A stretch of DNA of 64,000 bases from Paracoccus alkanivorans (GTDB lineage: Bacteria > Pseudomonadota > Alphaproteobacteria > Rhodobacterales > Rhodobacteraceae). The DNA is taken from contig NZ_QOKZ01000006.1 in assembly GCF_003697785.1 (NCBI RefSeq), forward strand, positions 186,001 through 250,000, read 5' to 3'. The position numbers and the translations under genes are program-made. The number at the start of each line of letters is the position of its first letter. Position 1 is the first letter of the stretch. Positions 34,843 through 46,998 of the stretch are shown in pieces. The notes below the pieces were generated by a model. It was given only the letters and a program-made list of their open reading frames with translations, had not been told where the DNA came from and ran no database searches.

Positions 34843-34898
34843 TGCGCAATGGCTGCGCAATATGCAGAAACAATGTTGCGCAACAGCGGGGCGCATTG
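34843..34898. promoter_or_regulatory. Cluster of TGCGCAAT-type half-sites between trxB and the Lrp/AsnC gene
   Basis: TGCGCAAT occurs at 34843-34850 and again at 34854-34861 (11 bases apart). A palindromic TTGCGCAA is at 34876-34883 and GCGCATTG at 34891-34898. The spacing of about one or two helical turns suggests cooperative binding by an oligomeric regulator. The cluster ends about 40 bases before the Lrp/AsnC start, which fits autoregulation, perhaps with control of trxB. Confidence 0.5.
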
Positions 34899-34939
34899 TA
34901 GTTTCCGGCAATCCAAAATGAACAGGGAAGAAGGCCAGC

Positions 34940-35440
34940 ATGACCGGCACGAAACTGGACGAGATCGACCGTAAAATCCTGGCCGAGCTGCAGGCGGACG
35001 GCCGGATGACGAATGTCGAGCTTGCGCGCCGCGTCGGCATTTCCGCCCCTCCCTGCCTGCGCCGGGTCCGCTCGCTGGAGGAAATGGGCTTCATCCGCGG
35101 CTATCACGCCGATATCGACGCGCGGGAACTGGGCTTCGAGGTGCAGGTATTCGCGATGGTGCGTCTCGCCTCGCAATCCGAGCGCGACCTGTCGGCCTTC
35201 GAGGCGCTGGTGCAGGGCTGGCCGCTGGTTCGCGAATGCCACATGCTGAATGGCGAGATCGACTTCATCCTGAAATGCGTCTCGCCCGATCTGCCGAGTT
35301 TCCAGCGCTTCCTGACCGACCAGTTGACCGCCGCGCCGAACGTGGCCAGCGTCAAGACCTCGCTGGTCATTCGCGGCGCCAAGGACGAGCCTTCGGTCCC
35401 CTTCGAGATCGTCGAAGAGCGGGTGCGGCAGGCCGGATGA
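34940..35440 (+). CDS. Lrp/AsnC family transcriptional regulator
   Basis: A 166-residue feast/famine regulator. The N-terminal helix-turn-helix spans about residues 5-60 (KLDEIDRKILAELQADGRMT, then VELARRVGISAPPCLRRV), and the C-terminal RAM domain follows, with HMLNGEIDFILKCVSPDLPSF. The ligand is probably an amino acid. GGAAGAAGG precedes the ATG. Repeated sites upstream suggest autoregulation. It is divergent from trxB, whose control it may share. Confidence 0.93.
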   Translation: MTGTKLDEIDRKILAELQADGRMTNVELARRVGISAPPCLRRVRSLEEMGFIRGYHADIDARELGFEVQVFAMVRLASQSERDLSAFEALVQGWPLVRECHMLNGEIDFILKCVSPDLPSFQRFLTDQLTAAPNVASVKTSLVIRGAKDEPSVPFEIVEERVRQAG

Positions 35441-35452
35441 TCCTGACGGCGA

Positions 35453-35477
35453 CCTTCCCGCGATGGGTGCGGGAAGG
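35453..35477 (+). terminator. Perfect 9-bp hairpin after the Lrp/AsnC gene
   Basis: CCTTCCCGC (35453-35461) and GCGGGAAGG (35469-35477) enclose a 7-base loop, starting 13 bases after the stop codon. There is no T run downstream. It is probably a terminator of the factor-assisted kind or an RNA end protector. Confidence 0.5.
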
Positions 35478-35514
35478 CAGTGCATGGCTCGGGAGAGTTT
35501 GGGAAGCAAGCAGT

Positions 35515-35543
35515 TTCCGCCAGGACCGGGGCCGCTGGCGGAA
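35515..35543 (-). terminator. Perfect 9-bp hairpin after rnj (end of the complex I transcription unit)
   Basis: TTCCGCCAG (35515-35523) and CTGGCGGAA (35535-35543) pair around an 11-base loop, six bases after the rnj stop on the minus strand. It is followed on that strand by ACTGCTTGCTT, a weak T-containing tail. It likely ends the long nuo-birA-coaX-rnj unit. Confidence 0.55.
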
Positions 35544-35548
35544 TCGCC

Positions 35549-37225
35549 TCAATCCGCCGTCAAACGGCTGATGATGACCGTGACTTCGGGCTTCTTGCCG
35601 ATTTCCTCCATGCTGACCTGACGGGCAATCTTGCGGATCGCCTCGTCCATCTTGCCGTCATCGGCAACCACCTTGTCATCAGCGCTTTCCAGGAACTCGG
35701 CCAGTTCGGTCTCGATATGCCGGGCCAGATCGTCGCCGCCACGGGTCCGCTCGGGCAGGCCCATCAGTTCGACCCATGCATCGGGCAGGACGTTGTCGTC
35801 CTCGTCGACGATCACGCTGACCAGCGCATGCCCGTTCAGCGCCATCCGGATACGGTCGCGCACGATCCCGTCCATCGCGCCGATCAGCGTGTTGCCGTCA
35901 AGGTAAAGCCGTCCCGTCTCGACCTGATCGATCACCCGCGGCGCATCGCCTGTCAGCTCCAGCATGGTGCCATTCGTGGCGATCTCGGCCTTGATGCCCT
36001 TGCCGCGCGCAATCTGCACATGCTCACGCAGATGCAGATGCTCTCCATGCATGGGGATAACGATCTGCGGCTTCAGCAAGTCATGGATCTTCTCGATATC
36101 CGGACGGTTGGCATGGCCGGAAACATGGTAAAGCCCGTCCTGATCGTCGAACACATCGACGCCCAGTTCGCTCAGCGCGTTCATGATCCGCCCGACCGAG
36201 CGCTCATTGCCCGGAATGGTCTTGGAGCTGAACAGGAAACTGTCCCCCTCTTTCAGCGATAACCCCAGGTAACGGCCCCGCGACAACTGCGCGCTTGCGG
36301 CGCGGCGCTCGCCCTGCGAGCCGGTGACGATCAGCATCACCTTGTCACGCGGCATATCCGCCGCCTCTTCCGGACCGATCGTCTCGGGAAAGTCCCTCAG
36401 GATTCCGGTTTCGAAACCGACCGAAACCATCCGGCGCATCGCCCGCCCCAACAGGCAGACCTTGCGCCCCGAGGCGATGGCCGCATCGGCAAGCGTCTTT
36501 AACCGTGCGATATTGCTGGCGAATGTTGTCGCCACGACCATGTTTTTCTGCGCCATCACCCAATCGCGGATCGGATCGGCCAGAAGCGATTCGGAACGGC
36601 CGGGATGGGAGGAAAACACATTGGTCGAATCGCAGGTCAGGATCTTGACCCCCTGCCCTTCGCCGGCGATCTCGCTCCATTTCGCGGGGTCGAAAGGGTC
36701 GCCCACGACCGGTGTCTCGTCCAGCTTGAAATCGCCGGTATGCACGATACGCCCGGCGGGCGTGTCGATGATCAGCGCCGCGCTTTCCGGGATCGAGTGG
36801 CTGACCGGCATGAACTGCACCGAGAACGGCCCCTTTTCGATCACCTGCGGGCGCGGATCGACGAATTTCACCGTCTCTGCCGGATGCCCCATCTCTTCCA
36901 GTTTCAGCCGGCACAGCGTGCCGGTGAACTTGCGCGCATAGACGGGTACCCCGAGCCGCGCCCACAGATGGCCAAGCCCGCCCAGATGGTCCTCGTGACC
37001 ATGGGTGATGAAGATCGCCTCAAGCCGGTCGCGATTTTCCTCGAGCCAAGTCAGATCCGGCATGATCAGGTCAATCCCGGGGCTTGAATCCATATCCCCG
37101 AAGGTCACGCCCAGATCCACGAGGATCAACCGTTCCTTGCCCGGCGCGCCATATCCATAGACATAGGCGTTCATGCCGATTTCGCCCGCGCCGCCTAGCG
37201 GCAGATAGATCAGGCGGTCAGCCAT
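35549..37225 (-). CDS. rnj: Ribonuclease J
   Basis: A 558-residue metallo-beta-lactamase/beta-CASP nuclease with 5'-3' exonuclease and endonuclease action in RNA maturation. Seen are GGAGEIGMNAYVYGYG, the zinc motif HGHEDH (75-80), LTCDSTNVF, TGSQGERRA and the C-terminal beta-CASP histidine region PMHGEHLHLREH. It overlaps coaX by eight bases at its start. Its position at the end of the complex I gene train with birA and coaX is characteristic of this group. Confidence 0.95.
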   Translation of the reverse strand: MADRLIYLPLGGAGEIGMNAYVYGYGAPGKERLILVDLGVTFGDMDSSPGIDLIMPDLTWLEENRDRLEAIFITHGHEDHLGGLGHLWARLGVPVYARKFTGTLCRLKLEEMGHPAETVKFVDPRPQVIEKGPFSVQFMPVSHSIPESAALIIDTPAGRIVHTGDFKLDETPVVGDPFDPAKWSEIAGEGQGVKILTCDSTNVFSSHPGRSESLLADPIRDWVMAQKNMVVATTFASNIARLKTLADAAIASGRKVCLLGRAMRRMVSVGFETGILRDFPETIGPEEAADMPRDKVMLIVTGSQGERRAASAQLSRGRYLGLSLKEGDSFLFSSKTIPGNERSVGRIMNALSELGVDVFDDQDGLYHVSGHANRPDIEKIHDLLKPQIVIPMHGEHLHLREHVQIARGKGIKAEIATNGTMLELTGDAPRVIDQVETGRLYLDGNTLIGAMDGIVRDRIRMALNGHALVSVIVDEDDNVLPDAWVELMGLPERTRGGDDLARHIETELAEFLESADDKVVADDGKMDEAIRKIARQVSMEEIGKKPEVTVIISRLTAD

Positions 37226-37997
37226 TGCCCATCTCCTTGTTGTAATCGTGTATCAATCTTAGCCCATGCACCGTCAAATCGTCCTCGATCGCATCGAAGA
37301 GGTCAAATCCCTGATCGAAGAGCGGTGCCAGCCCCCCTGTCGCGACCACTTTCATCGGCCGGTCGCGTTCGGCCCTTATGCGTTGCGTGATGCCTTCGAT
37401 CAAGCCGATATATCCCCAATAGATACCCGACTGGATACAGGCCACGGTATTCGTGCCGATCACCCGCTCGGGCGTGGTCACATCGACATGGGGCAGCGCC
37501 GCAGCAGCCATGTGCAGTGCTTCCAGCGACAGGTTGACCCCCGGCGCGATGACCCCGCCGACATAGGCGCCGTCCTTATCAACCACGTCGAAATTCGTCG
37601 CGGTTCCGAAATCGACGACCACCGTATCGCCGCCATGCCGATCAAAGGCGCCCGCGGTATTGGCAAGGCGGTCCGGTCCCGGCCGCTGTCCCGGATCGAC
37701 CCGTGGCTGCACAGGAAGAAGACATTCGGGCTTGCCGACGACAAGCGGCCTCAGGTTGAAATAGCGGCTGCACAGCACCCGCAGGTTGAACACCACCCGT
37801 GGCGCCGTGGCGCTGATGATGCAGGCGTCGATCTCTAGGCCGAATTTCTGCCCCGTGATCAGCGTCGACAGCCAGACGAAATACTCGTCCGCCGTGCGGC
37901 GGTGATCGGTCGAAATGCGCCAATGCGACAGGAACTTACGGCCGTCCCATATCGAGAACACGGTATTGGTATTGCCGGTGTCGATGCACAGAAGCAT
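37218..37997 (-). CDS. coaX: Type III pantothenate kinase
   Basis: CoaX (259 aa) makes 4'-phosphopantothenate, the first step of coenzyme A synthesis. It belongs to the ASKHA fold: the phosphate-1 loop DTGNTNTVFSIWDG is at residues 5-18, and VVDFGTATNFDVVDKDGAYV and GGVIAPGVNLSLEAL mark the pantothenate site. The family is insensitive to CoA feedback. It starts three bases after the birA stop and overlaps rnj. Confidence 0.96.
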   Translation of the reverse strand: MLLCIDTGNTNTVFSIWDGRKFLSHWRISTDHRRTADEYFVWLSTLITGQKFGLEIDACIISATAPRVVFNLRVLCSRYFNLRPLVVGKPECLLPVQPRVDPGQRPGPDRLANTAGAFDRHGGDTVVVDFGTATNFDVVDKDGAYVGGVIAPGVNLSLEALHMAAAALPHVDVTTPERVIGTNTVACIQSGIYWGYIGLIEGITQRIRAERDRPMKVVATGGLAPLFDQGFDLFDAIEDDLTVHGLRLIHDYNKEMGNG

Positions 37998-38000
37998 GGC

Positions 38001-38777
38001 TCAGCCTCCGCTGAAATAAATCTCGGCGGCGGGAATCGCCTGCCGTCCTCTGGATGTGACAAGAATCAGGGCGCCGGTTTCGTCGATCCCCTCGAAACGG
38101 CCCTCGGTCTGTGTCGTGCCGGTGCGCGCGGTGATGGTTTCGCCCAGTTTCGCGGCACGCGCCAGCCAGGCCTGCCGGATCGGCGCGAAACCATAATCCC
38201 GCAACTGCCGCCACCAGCGGTCAAAGGCCGGGGCCAGCGCGTCCAGCAACTCTTCCGGCGTGACCGTCAGCCCGGTCTCGCCCCTGAGACTGACCGGGCG
38301 CGTGGCCCGTTCCTCGACGGCTTCCCTGTCCGGGGCATCCGCGAGATTGACACCGATGCCAATGGCAAGCGCGGTCATGTCCCTGCCCGTGCCGGCGCTT
38401 TCCAGCAGGATCCCCGACAGCTTGCCGCCATTCAGCAGGACGTCATTGGGCCATTTCAGCGCGATATTCAGCCGCGGACCGCATAGCCCGGTCAACGCCT
38501 CGTGCAGGGCCAATGCGGCGACAAAGGACAGCCGCGCCGCGTCGGCAGGCCCGCCTTCGGGGCGCAGGACCAAGGTCGCTGCGAAATTGCCGGGTGGATC
38601 GGACCATGCCCTGCCCCGGCGTCCGCGTCCCGCCTCCTGCCGTCGCGCCATGATCCAGGCGGGGCCACCGAGCTGCGGAGCCAGCCGAAGCGCCTCGGCA
38701 TTGGTGCTGTCCACCCGCTCGAGGATATGGCGGGCAACACCTTCGGGCCAGTCGCCCTCCGTGGCCGGATCACTCAC
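38001..38777 (-). CDS. birA: Biotin--[acetyl-CoA-carboxylase] ligase (no DNA-binding domain)
   Basis: BirA (258 aa) attaches biotin to carrier proteins, including the pyruvate carboxylase encoded at 58422-61856. Seen are [14 protein letters not shown], the GRGRRGRAW adenylation loop and [19 protein letters not shown]. The N-terminal regulatory helix-turn-helix of E. coli BirA is absent, so this is the short form. The GTG start at 38777 overlaps nuoN by eight bases; no ATG gives the full ligase core. In Paracoccus a birA-like reading frame is also known at the end of the complex I cluster. Confidence 0.92.
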   Translation of the reverse strand: MSDPATEGDWPEGVARHILERVDSTNAEALRLAPQLGGPAWIMARRQEAGRGRRGRAWSDPPGNFAATLVLRPEGGPADAARLSFVAALALHEALTGLCGPRLNIALKWPNDVLLNGGKLSGILLESAGTGRDMTALAIGIGVNLADAPDREAVEERATRPVSLRGETGLTVTPEELLDALAPAFDRWWRQLRDYGFAPIRQAWLARAAKLGETITARTGTTQTEGRFEGIDETGALILVTSRGRQAIPAAEIYFSGG

Positions 38778-40305
38778 TCGTGGGCTCGGCAGGTGTCGGG
38801 TCGGCTGGTGCCTCGCCCGACACTTCGGGGCCGCCTCCTGTGGCGCCGGTTTCAGCCGCCGCCTCGGGTGCGACCAGCGATTGCGCGGCGGTCGCTGCGG
38901 CGTCATCCATGCCCAGCATGGTCACTGCCCCCAGCAGCAGAACGGCGGCGGGCAGGATCAGGGCAAGGAACTGCACCAGCCCCATGCGGCTCTCGACCCC
39001 CTCGCTCTCGGCGCCGAAGAACATGTAATAGACGATCCGCAGATAATAGAAGGCGCCGATGACCGAGGCGACCACACCCGCCACGGCCAGCCAGGCCATT
39101 CCCGCCTCGACCGCAGCAGACAGCACGCCCAGCTTGGCGAAGAAACCGAGGAAGGGCGGCACACCGGCAAGGCTGAACATCAGGAACAGCACGGCCAGCG
39201 CCTTGAGCGGTTCCTTCGAGGCAAAGCGGTTCAGGCTGTCCAGGTCGGTGACCGGCTGGCCATCACGCTCCATCGACAGGATGAAAGCGAAACTGCCGAC
39301 ATTCATCGCGGCGTAGATCGCCATATACATCAGCATCGCCTGCACGCCATCGGCATTGCCCGCGGCCAGCCCGACCAGCGCGAAGCCCATATGGGCGATC
39401 GAGGAATAGGCCATCAGCCGCTTGATATTGCGCTGCCCGATCCCGGCGATCGAGCCGAGGAACATCGACATGACTGCCAGCGCGGCGACGATCTGGCCCC
39501 AGTCCCCAGGCACATTGCCGAAGGCGCCGAACAGCAGCCGCGCGATCAGCGCCATCGCGGCAACCTTGGGTGCGGTGGCGAAGAAGGCGGTGACCGGTGT
39601 CGGCGCGCCTTCGTAGACATCGGGCGTCCACATGTGGAAGGGCACGGCCGAGACCTTGAAGGCCAGGCCGACCAGCAGGAAGACCATGCCGAAGAGCAGC
39701 CCCATCGACAGCTCGCCCGCATTCACGGTGCCGATGATGCCGGCAAAGCTGGTGGTGCCCGCAAAGCCGTAAACCAGCGAGGCGCCGAACAGCAGCAACC
39801 CCGAGCTGAGCGCGCCGAGGACGAAATATTTCAGCCCCGCCTCCGACGATTTGGCGCTTTCGCGGCGCATCGCGGCGATGACGTAAAGCGACAGCGATTG
39901 CAGCTCCAGCCCCATGTAGAGCGACAAAAGATCGCCCGCCGAGACCATCATCATCATCCCCACCCCGGCCAGCGTGATCAGGATCGGGTATTCGAAGCGC
40001 ATCAACCCGTGCCTGACCATGTAATCGGCGCTCATCGCCAGCACGGCGGCAGCAGAGAGCAGGATGGTCACCTTGGCGAAACGCGCGAAAGCGTCGTCGA
40101 TGAACATGTCGAAAAAGACGGTCTGTGCAGGATGGCTGCCCAGCCCGATATACAGCCCCGCAACCAGCAGCGCCGCAACGGTCGCCCAGAGCAGGGGCTT
40201 GGCGATCTTGTCCTTGCCGAAATAGGCCCCCGCCATCAGCGCCGCCATCGCATAGATGGCCAGCAGCAGCTCGGGCAGGATGGTCGAGAAGTCGAGCGCG
40301 GTCAT
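38770..40305 (-). CDS. nuoN: NADH-quinone oxidoreductase subunit N
   Basis: NuoN (511 aa) is an antiporter-like, proton-pumping membrane subunit of complex I, with about 14 helices. Seen are the proton-channel helix region [14 protein letters not shown] with Glu, [21 protein letters not shown] with Lys, and [16 protein letters not shown] hydrophilic tail of about 35 residues rich in Ala, Pro, Glu and Gly (after residue 475) is longer than in most relatives. The ATG at 40305 is preferred. It is the last structural complex I gene and is followed by birA. Confidence 0.96.
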   Translation of the reverse strand: MTALDFSTILPELLLAIYAMAALMAGAYFGKDKIAKPLLWATVAALLVAGLYIGLGSHPAQTVFFDMFIDDAFARFAKVTILLSAAAVLAMSADYMVRHGLMRFEYPILITLAGVGMMMMVSAGDLLSLYMGLELQSLSLYVIAAMRRESAKSSEAGLKYFVLGALSSGLLLFGASLVYGFAGTTSFAGIIGTVNAGELSMGLLFGMVFLLVGLAFKVSAVPFHMWTPDVYEGAPTPVTAFFATAPKVAAMALIARLLFGAFGNVPGDWGQIVAALAVMSMFLGSIAGIGQRNIKRLMAYSSIAHMGFALVGLAAGNADGVQAMLMYMAIYAAMNVGSFAFILSMERDGQPVTDLDSLNRFASKEPLKALAVLFLMFSLAGVPPFLGFFAKLGVLSAAVEAGMAWLAVAGVVASVIGAFYYLRIVYYMFFGAESEGVESRMGLVQFLALILPAAVLLLGAVTMLGMDDAAATAAQSLVAPEAAAETGATGGGPEVSGEAPADPTPAEPTSE

Positions 40306-40315
40306 CTTGCTTTCC

Positions 40316-41884
40316 TCAATGGCTGGTCTCGGACGCGGCTGCCGCGCCCATCGGGGCAAGGCCGTCGGCCACGTCGTGCGGCAAGGCGTCGTGATAGCCG
40401 ACCAGCAGCGATTCCACGGCCGGGCCGGTAATGTCAGTCACCAGTCGCGGATAGACGCCCAGCAGCAGCGTCATGGCGACCAGCGGCGCGAAAATCCATT
40501 TCTCGCGCGGGGTCATGTCCGAGATGGTCTTGAGGCTCTCCTTGATCAGCGCCCCGAAAGTCACCCGGCGATAGAGCCACAGCGCATAGGCCGCCGACAG
40601 GATCACCCCGGTCGCGGCAACAAAGGCGACCCAGGTATTGGCCTTGAACGTGCCCATCAGGGTCAGGAACTCGCCCACGAAGCCCGAGGTGCCCGGCAGG
40701 CCGACATTGGCCAGCGTGAAGAACATGAACACCAGTGCATAGGCGGGCATCCGGTTCACCAGGCCGCCATAGGCGTCAATCTCGCGCGTATGCATCCGGT
40801 CATAGATCACGCCCACGCAAAGGAACAGCGCGCCCGAGATAAATCCGTGCGACAGCATCTGGAAGATCGCCCCGTCCAGCCCCTGCTGGTTGGCGGCGAA
40901 AACCCCCATGGTGACATAGCCCATATGCGCGACCGAGCTGTAGGCGATCAGCTTCTTCATGTCGGTCTGCGCCAGCGCCACCAGCGAGGTATAGACGATG
41001 GCTATGGCCGACATCCAGAACACCAGCGGCTGCAGCATGTCGCTTGCCACCGGGAACATCGGCAGCGAGAAGCGCAGGAAGCCATAGCCGCCCATCTTCA
41101 GCAGGACCGCCGCCAGTACCACCGAGCCGGCCGTCGGCGCCTGCACATGGGCATCGGGCAGCCAGGTATGCACCGGCCACATCGGCATCTTTACCGCGAA
41201 ACTGGCGAAGAAGGCGATGAACAGCAGGGTCTGCATGCCGCCGACAATGGTGAAGCCCAGCACCCGAACCGTCCCGGACGGGAAGTCGTGATCCAGCAGG
41301 GCCGCGATATCGGTGGTGCCCGCGCTGCGATACATGGCAACCATCGCCACCAGCATCAGCACCGAGCCGAGGAAGGTGTAAAGGAAGAACTTGAAAGCCG
41401 CGTAGATGCGGTTCTGTCCGCCCCAGATACCGATGATCAGGAACATCGGGATCAGCCCGGCCTCGAAGAACAGGTAGAACAGGAACAGGTCCAGCGCCGT
41501 GAAGACGCCGATCATCAGCCCTTCCAGCACCAGGAAGGCGATCATGTAATCCTTGACCCGGTCCGTGACATGCCAGGTCGACAGGATTGTCAGCGGCATC
41601 AGGAAGGTGGTCAGCAGCACGAAGAGGATCGAGATCCCGTCCACGCCCATCTTGTAACGCAGCCCCATGATCCAGGGGTGATCCTCGACGAATTGAAAGC
41701 CGGTATCCGCCGGGTTGAAGCCCGCCAGCAGGAAGAGCGAGATCAGGAAGGTCGCCGAGGTCGCGATCAGTGCCAGGTATTTGGCGTTTTTCTGTGCGGC
41801 CTCGTCCTCTCCGCGCAGGAACAGCGCCAGGATGAGCGCGGCAACGATCGGCAGGAAGGTGATGATCGAAAGTAGGTTCGTCAT
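40316..41884 (-). CDS. nuoM: NADH-quinone oxidoreductase subunit M
   Basis: NuoM (522 aa), a Mrp-antiporter-like subunit in the membrane arm. Visible are [17 protein letters not shown] with the key glutamate, [20 protein letters not shown] with the lysine, and [17 protein letters not shown]. It lies one base after nuoL and ten bases before nuoN. Length and motifs are normal. Confidence 0.97.
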   Translation of the reverse strand: MTNLLSIITFLPIVAALILALFLRGEDEAAQKNAKYLALIATSATFLISLFLLAGFNPADTGFQFVEDHPWIMGLRYKMGVDGISILFVLLTTFLMPLTILSTWHVTDRVKDYMIAFLVLEGLMIGVFTALDLFLFYLFFEAGLIPMFLIIGIWGGQNRIYAAFKFFLYTFLGSVLMLVAMVAMYRSAGTTDIAALLDHDFPSGTVRVLGFTIVGGMQTLLFIAFFASFAVKMPMWPVHTWLPDAHVQAPTAGSVVLAAVLLKMGGYGFLRFSLPMFPVASDMLQPLVFWMSAIAIVYTSLVALAQTDMKKLIAYSSVAHMGYVTMGVFAANQQGLDGAIFQMLSHGFISGALFLCVGVIYDRMHTREIDAYGGLVNRMPAYALVFMFFTLANVGLPGTSGFVGEFLTLMGTFKANTWVAFVAATGVILSAAYALWLYRRVTFGALIKESLKTISDMTPREKWIFAPLVAMTLLLGVYPRLVTDITGPAVESLLVGYHDALPHDVADGLAPMGAAAASETSH

Positions 41885-41885
41885 G

Positions 41886-44033
41886 TCAGTGCGTTCCCCG
41901 CATCATCACCCAGATCAGCAAGCCCACGATGCCAAGCACCATCGCGAAGGCATAATGGAACAGGTAGCCCGATTGCACCCGGCCGGCAAAGCGCGTCAGG
42001 CGCGGGATGATTCCCATGGCCACCCCGTTGATGGCGCCGTCGATAACCGCTCCGTCGCCGCCCGTCCACAGCTTGCGGCCCAGCCATCTGGCGGGTCGTG
42101 TGAAAATCACGTCGTAGAGCTCGTCGAAATACCATTTGTTCAGCAGGAACTGGTACAGCCCCGCCTGCTGCGCGGCCAGCTTCGCGGGAAGCTCCGGCTT
42201 GCGGATATAGAATATCCACGCCAGCAGCAGCCCGCCCAGCATGGCGAAGAAAGGCGAAACCTTGACCCATGCGGGGGAATGATGCGCCTCGTCCAGAACA
42301 TGGTTGTCGGGATGCATGTAGATCGCACCGCCGACCGGTTCCGGAACATCGGTGGCAATCGCGTGGCCTTCTTCACCCTCGGCGGCCTCGCCCTCCGCAG
42401 GTGCGGCGGCGGCGTCATGGCTTTCTTCCGCGCTTGCGGCCTCTTCTCCGCCATGCTCGGCCGGGGCAGCCTCGCCATGTCCGGCATCAGTGCTGGCATG
42501 CTCTTCGCCATGGCCCATGTGGAAGAACTGGGCGACGCGGTCATGGCTGCCGAAGAAGGGCTGATACCAGACCATCCCGGCGAATATCGCACCCACGGCC
42601 AGAACGCCCAGGGGAACGGTCATCACGCGCGGGCTTTCATGGGCATGCTGATGCGCATGATGATCGCCGCGCGGCTCGCCCCAGAAGGTCATGAACATCA
42701 GCCGCCAGCTGTAGAAGCTGGTAAAGGCGGCGGCGATGACCAGCATCCAGAAAGCGTAGGAATTACCGGCCCATGCGCTTTCGATAGCGGCGTCCTTGGA
42801 GAGGAAGCCGGCAAAGCCGATATGGGTCAGCGGAATGCCCACTCCGGTGATGGCCAGCGTGCCGATCAGCATCGCCCAGAAGGTCAGCGGCACTTTCTTG
42901 CGCAGTCCACCGTAATTGCGCATGTCCTGCTCGTGATGCATCGCATGGATGACCGAGCCCGCGCCAAGGAACAGCATCGCCTTGAAGAAAGCATGGGTCA
43001 GCAGGTGGAACATGGCGACCGAATAGACGCCAACGCCTGCCGCCACGAACATGTAGCCAAGCTGCGAACAGGTCGAATAGGCGATGACGCGCTTGATGTC
43101 GTTCTGCACCAGCCCCACGGTGGCGGCAAAGAAAGCGGTAGTCGCGCCGATCACGGTCACGAAAGTCTTGGCATCCGGCGCGAATTCGAACAGCGGGGAC
43201 ATACGGCAGACCAGGAACACCCCTGCCGTCACCATGGTCGCGGCGTGGATCAGGGCGGAAACCGGGGTCGGACCCTCCATCGCGTCGGGCAGCCAGGTAT
43301 GCAGGAAAAGCTGCGCCGATTTGCCCATCGCGCCGATGAACAGCAACACCGCCAGCACCTCGGCCGCGTTCCAGTCACGCCACAGGAAATGCATCTGCGT
43401 CTGCGCCAGTTCGGGCACTTGCGCGAAGATCGTGTCGAACTGGATCCCGCCGGTCATCCAGAACAGCCCGAATATCCCCAGCAGGAAACCGAAATCGCCG
43501 ACCCGGTTGACGATGAATGCCTTCATCGCCGCCGCGCCTGCCGACTGTTTCCTGAAATAGAAACCGATCAGCAGGTAGGAGGCGACGCCCACGCCCTCCC
43601 ATCCGAAGAACATCTGCAACAGGTTATCCGCCGTCACCAGCATCAGCATGGCGAAGGTGAAGAAGGACAGATAGGCGAAGAAACGCGCCTTGTAGTTCTG
43701 GTCGTGGTCGAAATTCTCGTCATGGGCCATGTAGCCCATCGAATAGAGGTGAACCAGCGCCGAGACCGTGGTCACCACGACCAGCATGATCGCGGTCAGC
43801 CGGTCCAGCCGGATCGCCCATTCCGAGGTGAAGTCACCCGAGACCACCCAGTCAAAGACCGGGATCTGCCGTATCTCGCCGTCGAAGCCGAGAAAGATGA
43901 TCCAGCTGAACAGCGCGGCCGCGAACAGAATGCCCGTGGTCAGGTATTGCGCCGCCTGCTCGCCGATCATGCGCCAGCCGAACCCGGCGATGATCGCGCC
44001 CAGCAAGGGGGCAAAAAGGATGAATTGCGCCAT
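41886..44033 (-). CDS. nuoL: NADH-quinone oxidoreductase subunit L
   Basis: NuoL (715 aa), the distal antiporter-like subunit with the lateral helix. Motifs are [38 protein letters not shown] and [17 protein letters not shown]. Residues about 506-584 form a hydrophilic, His/Glu/Ala-rich stretch ([28 protein letters not shown]) between conserved helices, likely exposed. Related alphaproteobacteria have similar but variable insertions. The C-terminal lateral helix and last helix follow and are intact. Confidence 0.97.
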   Translation of the reverse strand: MAQFILFAPLLGAIIAGFGWRMIGEQAAQYLTTGILFAAALFSWIIFLGFDGEIRQIPVFDWVVSGDFTSEWAIRLDRLTAIMLVVVTTVSALVHLYSMGYMAHDENFDHDQNYKARFFAYLSFFTFAMLMLVTADNLLQMFFGWEGVGVASYLLIGFYFRKQSAGAAAMKAFIVNRVGDFGFLLGIFGLFWMTGGIQFDTIFAQVPELAQTQMHFLWRDWNAAEVLAVLLFIGAMGKSAQLFLHTWLPDAMEGPTPVSALIHAATMVTAGVFLVCRMSPLFEFAPDAKTFVTVIGATTAFFAATVGLVQNDIKRVIAYSTCSQLGYMFVAAGVGVYSVAMFHLLTHAFFKAMLFLGAGSVIHAMHHEQDMRNYGGLRKKVPLTFWAMLIGTLAITGVGIPLTHIGFAGFLSKDAAIESAWAGNSYAFWMLVIAAAFTSFYSWRLMFMTFWGEPRGDHHAHQHAHESPRVMTVPLGVLAVGAIFAGMVWYQPFFGSHDRVAQFFHMGHGEEHASTDAGHGEAAPAEHGGEEAASAEESHDAAAAPAEGEAAEGEEGHAIATDVPEPVGGAIYMHPDNHVLDEAHHSPAWVKVSPFFAMLGGLLLAWIFYIRKPELPAKLAAQQAGLYQFLLNKWYFDELYDVIFTRPARWLGRKLWTGGDGAVIDGAINGVAMGIIPRLTRFAGRVQSGYLFHYAFAMVLGIVGLLIWVMMRGTH

Positions 44034-44039
44034 GATCCC

Positions 44040-44426
<387 letters not shown>

Positions 44427-44444
44427 TTATCCAGCCGCCGGCAC

Positions 44445-45043
44445 TCAGAGCCCCTGCCCCGGCTTGACGTCGCGCATCTCCATCGTCTTGGCCGGATCGC
44501 GGTGCATCTGTGCGACCACATCCTGGCGCTTGATATCCCTGCGATGCCGCATGGTCAGGGTGATCGCACCGATCATCGCCACCAGCAGGATCAGTCCGGC
44601 AAGCTGGAACGGCAGCAGGTAGCGGTCATACAGTACCAGGCCGATGGCATGCGAATTCATCGCATCGGCGGTGATCGGCGCGGCGCGCAGCGCCTCGGCC
44701 TGCTCGGCGCTTTGCCAGGCGCCCAGGGCGATGGCCAGCTGCGCCAGCAGCACCACCGCAATCAGCCCGCCAAGCGGAAGGTAGCGGGCGAATTCGCCCT
44801 TTAACTCGGCGAAATCCACGTCCAGCATCATCACGACGAAAAGGAACAGCACCGCGACCGCGCCGACATAGACGATGATCAGCAGCATGGCCACGAATTC
44901 GGCCCCCTGCAGCACGAAAAGCCCTGCCGCCGACAGGAAGGCGAGGATCAGCCACAGGACCGAATGAACCGGGTTCCTGGACAGCACGACCATCAGGCCG
45001 GCCACGCAGACAGAGATCGCGAACAGGTAGAATGCGAAAGTGA

Positions 45044-45047
<4 letters not shown>
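44445..45047 (-). CDS. nuoJ: NADH-quinone oxidoreductase subunit J
   Basis: NuoJ (200 aa), a five-helix membrane subunit. The conserved third helix [18 protein letters not shown] (residues about 60-77) is the flexible part at the quinone-to-channel link. Its start overlaps the stop of the CMD-family gene (ATGA). The C-terminal tail is basic and cytoplasmic. Confidence 0.96.
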
Positions 45048-45948
<901 letters not shown>

Positions 45949-46980
45949 TTATACTCCCGCCCAACGGGTCCAGAGCCCGCCGAGCACTTCGTATTTTGCT
46001 AGGAACGCCACGATCACCACCCAGGCCAGCGACAGCGGCAGGAACACTTTCCAGCCGATCCGCATCAGCTGGTCATAGCGGTAGCGCGGCACGATGGCCT
46101 TCACCATGGCGAACATGAAGAACCAGAAGACCATCTTCAGGAACATCCACAGCGCCCCGTCCGGAATGCCGGGGATCGGCGACAGCCAGCCGCCGAAGAA
46201 CAGCAGCGAGATCAGCGCGCACATCAGCCACATGGCGATATACTCGCCGGCCATGAACAAAAGGTAAGGCGTCGAGGAATATTCGACCATGAAGCCCGCG
46301 ACCAGTTCCGATTCCGCCTCGGGCAGATCGAAGGGCGGGCGGTTGGTCTCGGCCAGCGCCGAAACGAAGAACAGCACCAGCATCGGCAGATGAGGCAGCC
46401 AATACCAGGACAGCAGCCCCGCGCCGCTTTGCGCCTCGACGATCGCCGTCAGGTTCATCGAGCCGGAAGAGATGATGATGCCGATGATGATCAGGCCAAG
46501 GCTGACCTCGTAGGAAATCATCTGCGCGGCGGAGCGCAGCGAGCCGAGGAACGGGTATTTCGAGTTCGAGGCCCAACCGCCCATGATCACGCCATACACC
46601 TCGAGCGAGGAGACGGCGAAGATGAACAGGATGCCGACATTGATGTCGGCCATTACCCAACCCGGCGCGAAGGGAATCGCGACAAAGGCCAGCAGCGCCA
46701 GCACCATCGACAGGAAAGGCGCGAGGAAGAAGACGAACTTGTCGGCGCCCGCCGGGACGACGATTTCCTTGACGACATATTTCAGCGCGTCGGCAAAGGT
46801 CTGCAGCAGCCCCCATGGCCCGACCACGTTGGGGCCGCGCCGCATCTGCACGGCGGCCCAGATCTTGCGGTCGCCATAGACCATATAGATGAGCGAGCCC
46901 ATCACAAAGGCGATCAGCGCAAGTCCCTGTAGCAGCAAGCTTAGCGCGATGCCCCAGGAGGATGCCCAAAAATCAGCCAT
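45949..46980 (-). CDS. nuoH: NADH-quinone oxidoreductase subunit H
   Basis: NuoH (343 aa) forms the quinone chamber with NuoB and NuoD. Visible are [21 protein letters not shown], split here from [11 protein letters not shown], and the glutamate-rich loop [20 protein letters not shown]. About eight to nine helices are present. The start follows the lipoprotein gene by 18 bases. Confidence 0.97.
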   Translation of the reverse strand: MADFWASSWGIALSLLLQGLALIAFVMGSLIYMVYGDRKIWAAVQMRRGPNVVGPWGLLQTFADALKYVVKEIVVPAGADKFVFFLAPFLSMVLALLAFVAIPFAPGWVMADINVGILFIFAVSSLEVYGVIMGGWASNSKYPFLGSLRSAAQMISYEVSLGLIIIGIIISSGSMNLTAIVEAQSGAGLLSWYWLPHLPMLVLFFVSALAETNRPPFDLPEAESELVAGFMVEYSSTPYLLFMAGEYIAMWLMCALISLLFFGGWLSPIPGIPDGALWMFLKMVFWFFMFAMVKAIVPRYRYDQLMRIGWKVFLPLSLAWVVIVAFLAKYEVLGGLWTRWAGV

Positions 46981-46998
46981 ATCGCCTGTTCCTCTTTC

